Shown here: piece after piece, positions 16,165 to 22,872 of the stretch
Position numbering within the stretch: the first letter of the stretch is position 1
Layout: the number at the start of each line of letters is the position of its first letter
Assembly: GCA_902363835.1 (NCBI GenBank)
Contig: CABJBM010000041.1
Location: 1 to 36,051 of the forward strand
From: Lachnospiraceae bacterium
Lineage (GTDB): Bacteria > Bacillota > Clostridia > Lachnospirales > Lachnospiraceae
Direction: 5' to 3'
Length of the DNA: 36,051 nucleotides
Position numbers and translations under genes: made by a program
The notes under the pieces: generated by a model
What the model was told of the DNA's origin: nothing
Databases searched by the model: none
The model's input: only the letters and a program-made list of their open reading frames with translations

Positions 16165-16251
16165 TTAATCTTCTCCTAACGTTTCATCCACGTTTTTTTG
16201 ACCTACACCGCTCTTTAAATAATCTATTGCCAACCTTATGACCTTTTTCAT
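16165..16251 (-). CDS. Small ORF of 28 residues with good RBS
   Basis: ATG at 16251, preceded by GGAGAGG at suitable distance, opens 28 codons beginning MKKVIRLAIDYLKSGVGQ and ending in an acidic tail (DETLGED). The first half could form an amphipathic helix; there is no clear signal peptide. It lies 154 bp upstream of the dihydropyrimidinase on the same strand, just after a long inverted repeat. It may be a free small protein, a leader peptide or the head of a decayed gene. I do not recognise it. Confidence 0.4.
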   Translation of the reverse strand: MKKVIRLAIDYLKSGVGQKNVDETLGED

Positions 16252-16269
16252 ATACTTTTCCTCTCCTTA

Positions 16270-16318
16270 ATATATAAACAGCATGAAAGTTACTCAAACC
16301 TTCACGCTGTTTATATAT
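16270..16318. repeat. Long inverted repeat, 17 of 18 bp paired
   Basis: Arms 16270-16287 and 16301-16318 pair with one mismatch; the inner part includes AAACAGC/GCTGTTT. It lies between the cupin gene and the small ORF, both on the minus strand, so it may terminate cupin transcription, although no clear T run follows. 16012-16164 has no other feature I can support. Confidence 0.55.
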
Positions 16319-16372
16319 CAGATATTCATTTTTCTATTTCTCCGTTGGTTGAAACAGAACGCAATATTCTGT

Positions 16373-16520
16373 GTGTTGTTACTGCAACTCTGATGACCAT
16401 CGCCCACTACTCTCTTGGCGTCAAGGTATATCTTCAATAAATTTCACGCCCATACTTTCTTTTCTTACAAATCAGCTATGCTAATTATAAAATGACAACT
16501 CCTATTGATCGATGCATTTT
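16373..16520. repeat. Dispersed repeat, copy 2 (with intact cupin)
   Basis: Shares TTACTGCAACTCTGATGACC, CTTGGCGTCAAGGTATAT, TCTTCAATAA and CATACTTTCTTTT with the copy at 30391-30530, in the same order and spacing, and runs straight into the 3' end of the cupin gene. Together with that gene it forms a unit that is duplicated at 30.4-30.8 kb. An HVET-type tail at the expected position (about 16330-16372) is at best unrecognisable. Confidence 0.6.
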
Positions 16521-16536
16521 TAATAAAGATAAATCA

Positions 16537-16884
16537 TTAGACATTTGCATCTGTTGCAAAAGCCTCTGAGCCCATTGGTGAAATTGTGACGAAAAGGCGC
16601 AAGACATCTTCACCGGTGTTTATCACCTGCATGCTTTCCTGCCCGTCAACCTGCATTAACTCACCCACCTGTAACGAGGTTTCATTGCCATCCGTGACAA
16701 CCTTGGCACTACCCTTCATGACCTGCAGGAAAAGAGTCGACTCCAGATGTGTGTGTCCTGGTAGTATTTCCCCTTTTGCAATGTTTAAAACAAAGGCAAT
16801 TACATTATCACTTTTGAAAAGCATCCGCTTGGCAATTTTTCCCTGTGGTTCATGAAAATAATCATTGAAAATAAACTTGTTCAT
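16537..16884 (-). CDS. Small single-domain cupin protein
   Basis: 115 residues, one beta-barrel of the cupin type. Motif 1 is GEILPGHTHLESTLFLQVMKG, with a His-x-His pair and downstream Glu that would bind a metal; motif 2 near GEDVLRLFVT lacks the usual His. Small cupins act as isomerases, dioxygenases or ligand sensors; no role can be assigned. The start is set at 16884 (MNKFIFND), which has AAAGGAGG upstream; the longer frame begins at a TTG without a site. A decayed copy of this gene and its flank lies at 30531-30825. Confidence 0.8.
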   Translation of the reverse strand: MNKFIFNDYFHEPQGKIAKRMLFKSDNVIAFVLNIAKGEILPGHTHLESTLFLQVMKGSAKVVTDGNETSLQVGELMQVDGQESMQVINTGEDVLRLFVTISPMGSEAFATDANV

Positions 16885-17343
16885 AGATACAGCCTCCTTT
16901 AATTTTATCTTAAACTTTAATATACCCCGATTAGGGCATATAATAACTAATTTCTTTTCTATAAAATGTTCAGATATTTTATAAGGAAATAACCAAGACA
17001 AATCATAATGAAAGATGTGGTTCAAGGTTACCCACGAAAGTTCATCATGGATGGTAAGAGCGAAGTTGTTAGACTGATTGATGAGCGGTATATTGCTCGC
17101 AGCCTGCTGATAAATTGAAATTTATCGATATTTACCCATCACATATAATTCCAAATATCTGCCCTTATGTATCAATTATATCATTAATTGGAATTTCTTG
17201 TCTATCGGTCATGACAACAATTCTCTCATATTCGTCTCTCTTTTTAACCGTCTCCTCAGCCTTAATATTATCCTATTTTTCTTATAGAAGCTGCAAACCT
17301 TTTTTCACCTATTTTTCTTTCTGGAACTGAATTGAGAAGTATA
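16885..17343. other. Intergenic, no supported gene
   Basis: Holds the cupin ribosome binding site at its left edge. A 36-codon plus-strand frame (17008-17118) and a hydrophobic 71-codon frame (17115-17330) have no ribosome binding site and unconvincing composition. Nothing else is seen. Confidence 0.5.
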
Positions 17344-18015
17344 TCAATCTTCTAAGTACACTTCACATACTTTAACCTTATATCTCTCTTTCGTTCCTTC
17401 CAGGGGATATAGAAATTCAAAATATTGTCCACTTAATACTTCGGGTGCAATTTGTGAATAAACAGCTTCTAATAAATTTGAAATAAAATAACCAAAAGCA
17501 AAACCAGGTTTTTCGCCATCTTTTATACCTGTTACATTCTTGTATGATAATCTATATGCACTATAGCATCTTCTTCCGTCACCTAATGGGTTTCCATTGA
17601 AAATATCCGTATTCCCAATCATTCTTCCATTCTCTTCTGCTTTCTGAATTACAGAGAAGCCACTATTCGTATTTGAAAGAGTAGAATGAGTTGATTTCGA
17701 CTTAACTTCAATGATTCCCAGAATACTTTCGGGCATCAAAATTACAAAATCTCCTTCTGAAAATAATCTGGGTGCAGAACTTTTATAGACAATAATATCA
17801 ATTTGGCCAGTTAATTCACCAATTTTATTCTTTACAAATCCAGTACCTACTGAAACATCACTCGGTAAAATTCTACGCAAATAGTTCATAAGAATTACTT
17901 CTTTATATCTTCCATCCTCACCCCAATGTTTGTCATTAATAAAAAATCGAACCCTATCTTTGATAGCTGAAAATTCAGACGCAATTGATTGTTGATATTT
18001 CATAACTCCATTCAT
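17344..18015 (-). CDS. DUF6602-like, nuclease-fold protein
   Basis: 223 residues resembling DUF6602 proteins. A PD-(D/E)XK-like core is visible: Glu39 (GRYKE), Asp73 in GQIDIIVY and Glu103-x-Lys105 in GIIEVKSK, in the right order and spacing for a restriction-type endonuclease site. The rest includes NPLGDGRRCYSAYRLSYKNV and a C-terminal FEFLYPLEG. No membrane segments. GGAGGGG precedes the ATG, which overlaps the stop of the upstream ORF (TAATG), so the two are coupled. Proteins of this group often sit in defence islands, but activity and partner remain inferred. A second Met lies five codons in. Confidence 0.65.
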   Translation of the reverse strand: MNGVMKYQQSIASEFSAIKDRVRFFINDKHWGEDGRYKEVILMNYLRRILPSDVSVGTGFVKNKIGELTGQIDIIVYKSSAPRLFSEGDFVILMPESILGIIEVKSKSTHSTLSNTNSGFSVIQKAEENGRMIGNTDIFNGNPLGDGRRCYSAYRLSYKNVTGIKDGEKPGFAFGYFISNLLEAVYSQIAPEVLSGQYFEFLYPLEGTKERYKVKVCEVYLED

Positions 18016-18260
18016 TAATTCCCCTCCAATTTAAAATAATAGTTTCTAATAAATCCTTCACCTGTTTTATATTTCCGTTCTTGGGTTATAATCAGCACTT
18101 GTCGCATATATATTACTTTTCTCGCTACCCTATCAATAGAAGTCTGCCCTTCCTCATTACCAATCTCTACATTTAGTTGATACGCATCTCTGCTTTTTTG
18201 TAGGAGACAGATACCATCTCCATATGTGTAGATGCTATGATTCGAATTCACACAAGGCAT
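18015..18260 (-). CDS. Hypothetical protein coupled to DUF6602 gene
   Basis: 81 residues, unrecognised. It contains YTYGDGICLLQKS, then GQTSIDRVARKV and ends FIRNYYFKLEGN. Its stop overlaps the start of the DUF6602 gene by one base. No strong ribosome binding site precedes ATG at 18260 and a stop lies only nine codons upstream in frame, so it may be the surviving 3' part of a longer gene. Decayed sequence begins right upstream, which supports truncation. Confidence 0.5.
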   Translation of the reverse strand: MPCVNSNHSIYTYGDGICLLQKSRDAYQLNVEIGNEEGQTSIDRVARKVIYMRQVLIITQERKYKTGEGFIRNYYFKLEGN

Positions 18261-18346
18261 AATTTGACCTTGGTGGAATCCTCATCATTCTTGCCAAGCC
18301 GGATCATAAACTCTTTTTTTATAATCACTTCATTCCTGCTTTTCAA

Positions 18347-18595
18347 TTATACCATATTTTCATGTACCCGCTGACAGAAATATTCTTGCTCGCATATATA
18401 GGCGGCATTCAGTAAATAAGTATTCTTGCCCTGCTCGCCGGAGCGATACTTTTCCATGATTTCCGCTCATGCCACATCAACTCACACATTGAGGTTTTGC
18501 ACCGCCATATTTGCAATCCGATCAACATAAATCTCAATGTCGGCCATCAGTTTTACAAAACCTCTGTGCGCAGCCATGACACCGCACTTCGGGCC
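18347..18595 (-). pseudogene. Decayed gene with two in-frame stops
   Basis: A single minus-strand frame reads LGPKCGVMAAHRGFVKLMAD, continues to MAVQNLNV, stop, VDVA, stop, then AEIMEKYRSGEQGKNTYLLN and on to a stop at 18347. Two nonsense codons within eight codons, with good protein-like sequence on both sides, mark a pseudogene of about 83 codons. I do not recognise the family. The same frame continues a little past the last stop, to about 18265. Confidence 0.5.
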
Positions 18596-18627
18596 AAGTT
18601 GAGACGTTAACAAGGACCTTGGTAAAT

Positions 18628-18693
18628 ACTTGATTCATCAAATATTTTCATTGACAAGAACCAGTGTGATCAAATATACTTGATGAATCAAGT
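18628..18693 (+). promoter_or_regulatory. Promoter with two palindromic operators
   Basis: TTGACA (18651-18656) and TATACT (18675-18680) are 18 bp apart. ACTTGATGAATCAAGT (18678-18693), a perfect palindrome, overlaps the end of the -10 and the transcription start. ACTTGATTCATCAAAT (18628-18643) lies before the -35 with one mismatch. The sites are 50 bp (nearly five turns) apart, on the same DNA face. The MarR-type product of the second gene is the natural candidate to bind both and repress its own operon. Confidence 0.75.
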
Positions 18694-18714
18694 AATTATA
18701 TTATAGGAGGAGCT

Positions 18715-19401
18715 ATGAGAATACTACTTATTAACAGTAGCTTTAGAAAAAACGGCGCTACAGCGAAAATTCTGAATGAAATACTTAGAGTTCTAGAGAC
18801 ACATAATGATGTTGAAGCGAGTATTCTTCATTTATCAGATTTCAAATTAGATTATTGCAAAGGTTGTTCCCGATGTTTTCAAACAGGAAAATGCTACTTA
18901 CAGGATGATGCGGAACACATATCAAATCTGATCGCTGAATCAGATGCAATCGTTGTAGGAGCACCCACTTATGCAAGCAGTATCCCTGGACAGATGAAAA
19001 CATTGATTGATCGTGGACACTTTGTTATGGAACAGCTGCTCCATGGGAAATATACTCTTTCAGTTGCCACCTATGAAAACGCAGACGGGATGTCCGTTAT
19101 CAAATCATTAAATAAACTGTTCCTTTATTCCGGAGCAGTGCTAAGTGGCAATATTTGCATCAAAACGGCTTTTAATCAGGACCCTCTCAATAGCCAATCA
19201 AAAAAAGACAACGTTCGTAAGCAGGCGGAAAGGCTTTATTGGAATATGACAAAGGGAGCAAAAGGAAATATCATCAACCGCATCATTCATCATATTGTTT
19301 TTCATGTTGGCATAAAGCCCTTTGTTCTCAAGGAAAAAACAAAATATGCCGGGGTTCTTGACCATTGGAAAAGGAGGGGGATTTTTAATGCAACAATTTG
19401 A
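18715..19401 (+). CDS. Flavodoxin-like NAD(P)H:FMN reductase / iron-sulfur flavoprotein
   Basis: 228 residues. The N-terminus LLINSSFRKNGATAKIL is the FMN phosphate loop of the NADPH-dependent FMN reductase fold, and GAPTYASSIPGQMKTLIDRG is the second flavin contact. The cysteine cluster CKGCSRCFQTGKC (about 50-62) resembles that of iron-sulfur flavoproteins of anaerobes. It probably handles electrons in the cytoplasm, passing them between ferredoxin-type carriers and an acceptor. AGGAGG lies 4 nt before ATG. It is first in a three-gene operon; its 3' end overlaps the MarR gene by 14 nt. Confidence 0.82.
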   Translation: MRILLINSSFRKNGATAKILNEILRVLETHNDVEASILHLSDFKLDYCKGCSRCFQTGKCYLQDDAEHISNLIAESDAIVVGAPTYASSIPGQMKTLIDRGHFVMEQLLHGKYTLSVATYENADGMSVIKSLNKLFLYSGAVLSGNICIKTAFNQDPLNSQSKKDNVRKQAERLYWNMTKGAKGNIINRIIHHIVFHVGIKPFVLKEKTKYAGVLDHWKRRGIFNATI

Positions 19402-19840
19402 GATATTTGATACACTCGGTTTTTTAACCATTAATACGGCCTTTCAGGCTAAACAGAATCTAAACAGTATTTTCTTGCGAAACGGTATAGATGCCTCGGT
19501 GGACCAATTCGTCATCTTGTCAGTGTTATTGATAAAAAACGGTATTGTGCAAAAAAAATTAAGTGAACAGTGCTACAAGTCAGATTCCAATATAACCAGA
19601 ATATTAAATGTCATGGAAAATAAAGAGCTGATTACACGGAAAAAAGGTACGGATGGCCGAAGCCGCAGTATTTTTTTAACAGAGAAAGGTACGCTTTTGT
19701 ATCAAAGGCTGGCTCCACTTGCAGCGGCATACAACAGCCAATTGTTTGAAGGTTTTTCTGAAGAAGAAATAATAATATATAGAGGACTTCTTATGCGTAT
19801 GAGAGAAAACTTAATGGTGCAGGAAAGAGAATACAAATAA
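19388..19840 (+). CDS. MarR-family transcriptional regulator
   Basis: 150 residues, all alpha with a winged helix: recognition region KKLSEQCYKSDSNITRILNV and a wing DGRSRSIFLTEKG with the conserved Asp-Arg-Arg pattern. MarR proteins are dimeric repressors released by small ligands or oxidation. The start is placed at 19388 (MQQFEIF), with GGAGGGG upstream, 22 codons inside the longest frame. It overlaps the preceding flavoprotein gene, and its stop is directly followed by the ATG of the next gene. Two palindromes at the operon promoter are its likely sites. The single Cys (EQCYKS) could sense oxidants, which is speculative. Confidence 0.85.
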   Translation: MQQFEIFDTLGFLTINTAFQAKQNLNSIFLRNGIDASVDQFVILSVLLIKNGIVQKKLSEQCYKSDSNITRILNVMENKELITRKKGTDGRSRSIFLTEKGTLLYQRLAPLAAAYNSQLFEGFSEEEIIIYRGLLMRMRENLMVQEREYK

Positions 19841-20632
19841 ATGGAAAACCCAATTGTTTATTGTTATACGGCTACAGGCAATAGCTATGCAGTTGCAAAA
19901 GCAATATCCCATCAAATCAGGGCAGAGCTTTTGCCCATTACTCATCAAATACCAGAAACAAGAAAACCATCAGCCATCGGCTTTGTGTTCCCCACCTTTT
20001 TTATGGGTTTACCGGGTATTGTGGAAGAGTTTGTCCGAAAAATCTCCATAGATGGCAACCCGTATCTGTTTGGCATTACCACCAGCGGTCCAATGCCGGG
20101 TGATTCACTGGGACATCTCAACCGCATTCTTTTGGAAAAAGGGAAGTCCCTGCATTATAGCTCCCAAGTGCGCAGTGTGGCCAATTATATTGCGGAATAT
20201 AATGTGCGGCTTGATAAAACAGCATCAATTATTGAAAGTTCAAAAGAAAAGACAAACCAGATAGCTCAGGATATCGTTGCACGAAAAACTGTCCGAACCA
20301 AAGGAAAGGAGGGGATTCCTTCCCATATTTTTCATAAGCTTTATATTAAGAATTATCCCATTCAGGATCAATATTTTACTGTTTCCGACACTTGTATTGG
20401 CTGTGGTTTATGCAAAAAAGTGTGCCTGGCCGATAATATTGAAATTCAAGAAAAAAAGCCGATGTTTCATGGGAAATGTGAAAATTGTATGGCCTGCATT
20501 CATTGGTGTCCCACGAAAGCTATTCAATGGAAAACACACACACAAAAGCGTAACAGGTATCACCATCCTGATGTTAGCGCAAAGGAGCTGGCTGCGTTCA
20601 AGCTGCTGCATATTATAGATAAACAACTGTAA
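19841..20632 (+). CDS. EFR1-type flavodoxin-ferredoxin fusion protein
   Basis: 263 residues: an N-terminal flavodoxin domain with phosphate loop YTATGNSYAVA (8-18) and a C-terminal pair of [4Fe-4S] clusters, CIGCGLCKKVC and CENCMACIHWC. The order matches the EFR1 family of ferrodoxins common in gut and sediment Clostridia. It probably exchanges electrons between FMN and iron-sulfur partners in the cytoplasm. Translation starts one base after the MarR stop (TAAATG), so expression is tied to the repressor. With the first gene it forms a small redox module under MarR control. Substrate unknown. Confidence 0.88.
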   Translation: MENPIVYCYTATGNSYAVAKAISHQIRAELLPITHQIPETRKPSAIGFVFPTFFMGLPGIVEEFVRKISIDGNPYLFGITTSGPMPGDSLGHLNRILLEKGKSLHYSSQVRSVANYIAEYNVRLDKTASIIESSKEKTNQIAQDIVARKTVRTKGKEGIPSHIFHKLYIKNYPIQDQYFTVSDTCIGCGLCKKVCLADNIEIQEKKPMFHGKCENCMACIHWCPTKAIQWKTHTQKRNRYHHPDVSAKELAAFKLLHIIDKQL

Positions 20633-20650
20633 AAATAAGAACTTCTTGAC

Positions 20651-20817
20651 CTACTTAAATGCCTGGCGATGTTCTGTCCATTTCTTGGTGATATCCATGG
20701 TTGCCAGATACAGCATTTTTAGCAGGCTGCCATATCCGGATTTTCTTTCAGGTATCCGCTAACCATTTCACGCAGTGCCTATCTTTCGTGAGACTCGTCC
20801 CTTCTTGTTTTCGTCAT
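20651..20817 (-). pseudogene. IS256-type transposase remnant
   Basis: On the minus strand, MTKTRRDESHER, a stop and REMVSGYLKENPD resemble the N-terminus of an IS256/Mutator transposase. After a further stop, and in another frame, LKMLYLATMDITKKWTEHRQ matches its C-terminus (compare the conserved LxxxLYLAxxxxxKKW). Head and tail are joined and the catalytic middle is missing. The stop is at 20651. A GGAGG site lies just before the ATG. Confidence 0.6.
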
Positions 20818-20869
20818 AAAATAAAACCTCCAAACTGAGTAATTTTATTTTACATCAGTTTGAAGGTTT
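20818..20869 (-). terminator. Terminator of the amidase gene
   Basis: Arms 20824-20838 and 20855-20869 pair at 14 of 15 positions around a 16-nt AT-rich loop. On the minus strand they are followed by TATTTTATG. It lies about 50 bp after the amidase stop. The left arm also carries the GGAGG of the transposase remnant, so it may originally have belonged to that element. Confidence 0.6.
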
Positions 20870-20915
20870 ACGTAAACTTGAGAATACTTTCAATTTTAGT
20901 GTAATCACAGCTTTT

Positions 20916-22289
20916 TTAATACCCAATAAATTTAGGTTTAACTCTTCTGCCTGCGGTTTGTTCTATTGCATAAGCTATGTTTAATAATTCTTCATCAGTT
21001 TGGGCGATGATATTTATTCCAAAAGGCATGCCATTATTATATAGACCGCAGGGTACTGTAATTGCCGGTAAACCTGTATATTGAACAATTGGGTGATCTT
21101 TAAATACAATACATACATTTACTTCCTTTAGCTGATCCTTTATATATAGTTTAGTGGATTCTATATCTTTTAACGTATCCAGATAAATAGATTCTGTCAT
21201 TTCACCAGAGGTATTGTTCTGGGCATCTTCTAATAATATTTGACCATATTTTAAAGCTTCTTCTTTATGAATATTGTTAAATTCAATTATTTCCTTTAAA
21301 CTCTTTATTTTATAATCTGGTGGTAATTCAGCTAAATATTGATTCATAGCATGTTTAAACTCATATTTTTTAATGTTATCTATCTTTTTATTGGGAATTG
21401 TGTTGAGATGTATTCGTTTTAAGATTGCACCAGCTTCCTTTAACTTATCTAAAACAACATTAGCCTTCTTTTCTTCTTCCTGCGACATATTATCTATGGC
21501 AGATTCATCAACTCCTATTACAGTATCTTTAAGATTTGTCTTTTCTGTAAAGTGTATCTTATTAGCTGATATTTCATTAAAAATAATAATTGCATCTTTA
21601 ACGGTCCTTGTCATGGGACCAACCATATCAAGAGTAAAGCTTATGGGTATAATCCCTTTTATGCTCAAAGTACCCTTGCCTGGACGATACCCTACAATAC
21701 CATTCTTTAAACCAGGGGATATGATAGAGCCAGAAGTATCCGTGCCCAAAGCTGCCGTACATAAATTAGCTGCTACTGCAACTCCTGAACCGGTGCTGGA
21801 GCCTGCCGGGTTTTCACCTAAAACGTATGGTGATTTTACAATTCCTCCTTTGGAGCTATATCCGTTTGGCATTCCTTTCGTCATATAATTGGCAAATTCA
21901 GTCATATTTGTTTTGCCAAGAATAACAGCACCTTTTTTTCTCAAAATTTTTACAATCTCAGCGTCCGTTCCTGGACTTGAATCTGCCAATGCCAGTGATC
22001 CTGCGGATGTGTGCAAGCTATCTGCAGTATTTATATTATCTTTTAAAAGAATAGGTACCCCATAAAGCAAACCAGAATCATCATTATTTCTTTCATCAAG
22101 CTCTTCTGCTATTGTAATAGCATCAGAATTTACCTCAAGAATAGAATTTAATCCATTAAAACCTTTGTCGAAAGAGTCAATTTGCTCTAAATATTGTGAA
22201 ACAATCTCTTTTATAGAGAAAGTCCTATTTTTTATTATTTTACTTAATTCAGTTATTGTTACTTCGTTTAAATTTATTTTGGCTGCCAT
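20916..22289 (-). CDS. Amidase-signature (AS) family amidohydrolase
   Basis: 457 residues. The Ser-cisSer-Lys triad of the AS family is visible: Lys83 (VPILLKDN), the Gly-Ser-rich loop PAGSSTGSG at 161-169 and nucleophile Ser188 in DTSGSIISPG. These enzymes hydrolyse amides, from aryl amides to aminoacyl-tRNA intermediates. The lone gene, lacking GatB/GatC neighbours, and the unusual ISPG after the nucleophile (normally IRxPA) argue for a stand-alone amidase rather than GatA. GCAGGAG supports the start at 22289 (MAAKINL), five codons inside the longest frame. No signal peptide. Substrate not predictable. Confidence 0.85.
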   Translation of the reverse strand: MAAKINLNEVTITELSKIIKNRTFSIKEIVSQYLEQIDSFDKGFNGLNSILEVNSDAITIAEELDERNNDDSGLLYGVPILLKDNINTADSLHTSAGSLALADSSPGTDAEIVKILRKKGAVILGKTNMTEFANYMTKGMPNGYSSKGGIVKSPYVLGENPAGSSTGSGVAVAANLCTAALGTDTSGSIISPGLKNGIVGYRPGKGTLSIKGIIPISFTLDMVGPMTRTVKDAIIIFNEISANKIHFTEKTNLKDTVIGVDESAIDNMSQEEEKKANVVLDKLKEAGAILKRIHLNTIPNKKIDNIKKYEFKHAMNQYLAELPPDYKIKSLKEIIEFNNIHKEEALKYGQILLEDAQNNTSGEMTESIYLDTLKDIESTKLYIKDQLKEVNVCIVFKDHPIVQYTGLPAITVPCGLYNNGMPFGINIIAQTDEELLNIAYAIEQTAGRRVKPKFIGY

Positions 22290-22473
22290 ATTAATCTCCT
22301 GCATCTATTTGACGTTCTCTCATGTATCAATATTAGTTTTATTTTTACTATTATCTTCCTATATATTTCGATTTATTCATAGTAATGTTATCAGTTAAGT
22401 ATTATAAAGCTATGCTTACACAAAAATACGTTGCAGCATCACAACACTGAAACGAAATGATGTTGTGGATCAA

Positions 22474-22664
22474 TTAACAAAAACATTTTGCCATTTCCTT
22501 CCTAATCTTATTAAACATTTCGGCTGAAACAATAACCGGATGGCTGTCCTGTACATAATAATTGCGTTGACCGATATTCTTGCTCTTCTCACCTGTCACA
22601 AAATCTTCTGTAAAAGCCTTTTGCAGCATTGTATCACCTTTATATTTTTCATTTAAATTCCTTC
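22474..22664 (-). pseudogene. Large serine recombinase fragment
   Basis: The minus strand reads LNEKYKGDTMLQKAFTEDF, continues through KNIGQRNYYVQDSHPVIVSA and EMFNKIRKEM and stops at 22474. This is the core of the Recombinase domain (compare NEKYKGDALLQKTFTVDFLT and YYVENSHPAIIS) of large serine integrases carried by Clostridial transposons and ICEs. The catalytic resolvase domain and the zinc-ribbon region are absent. It lies about 120 bp from an HVET-tail fragment, the kind of target such integrases use. Confidence 0.8.
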
Positions 22665-22702
22665 ATTATCTATATAAAATGTGGTGGAAGATTATGATTC
22701 TA

Positions 22703-22738
22703 CCCAAAAGAAAAGACGTGAAAGCATCCTCTCACGCC
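22703..22738 (-). terminator. Terminator-like hairpin
   Basis: On the minus strand GGCGTGA pairs with TTCACGTC around a short loop and is followed by TTTTCTTTTGGG. It lies about 135 bp after the stop of the phosphodiesterase-like gene, beyond the HVET fragment at 22780-22824. Confidence 0.5.
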
Positions 22739-22779
22739 AAAATATGTTTCTATCTATAATCCTATAAATCCTCTATTTA

Positions 22780-22824
22780 TCAAGTGTCTTTCCGCTGCAA
22801 CAGGACTACGGGTTCCACATGTCT
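22780..22824 (-). pseudogene. HVET-tail fragment C
   Basis: The minus strand reads RHVEPVVLLQRKDT then stop, with a stop just upstream in frame. It is a variant of the HVETVxLL methyltransferase tail. It lies between the serine-recombinase fragment and the next intact gene. Confidence 0.5.
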
Positions 22825-22872
22825 TTAGCGAGTAAAAATAATGCCGAAAAGGCACACTTCTTCCCAGGTGTT

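Noticed and set aside
17008..17118. 36-codon plus-strand ORF starting MKDVVQGYPRKF
   Set aside because: No ribosome binding site and no recognisable family; it may be a remnant but cannot be supported as a gene.
17115..17330. Hydrophobic 71-codon plus-strand ORF
   Set aside because: Composition follows from T-rich DNA; no ribosome binding site, convergent with the DUF6602 gene.
18596..18627. Plus-strand HVET-like tail around GTTGAGACG
   Set aside because: The frame reads QVETLTRTLVNT, lacking the VxLL part, and lies on the opposite strand to all other tails; probably chance.
20916..22289. GatA subunit of the tRNA amidotransferase
   Set aside because: No GatB or GatC nearby and divergent sequence around the nucleophile; a stand-alone amidase fits better.
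22433..22475. Inverted repeat ATCACAACA / TGTTGTGGAT
   Set aside because: Nine imperfect pairs with a wide loop and no T run; could be a recombination-site arm but cannot be supported.
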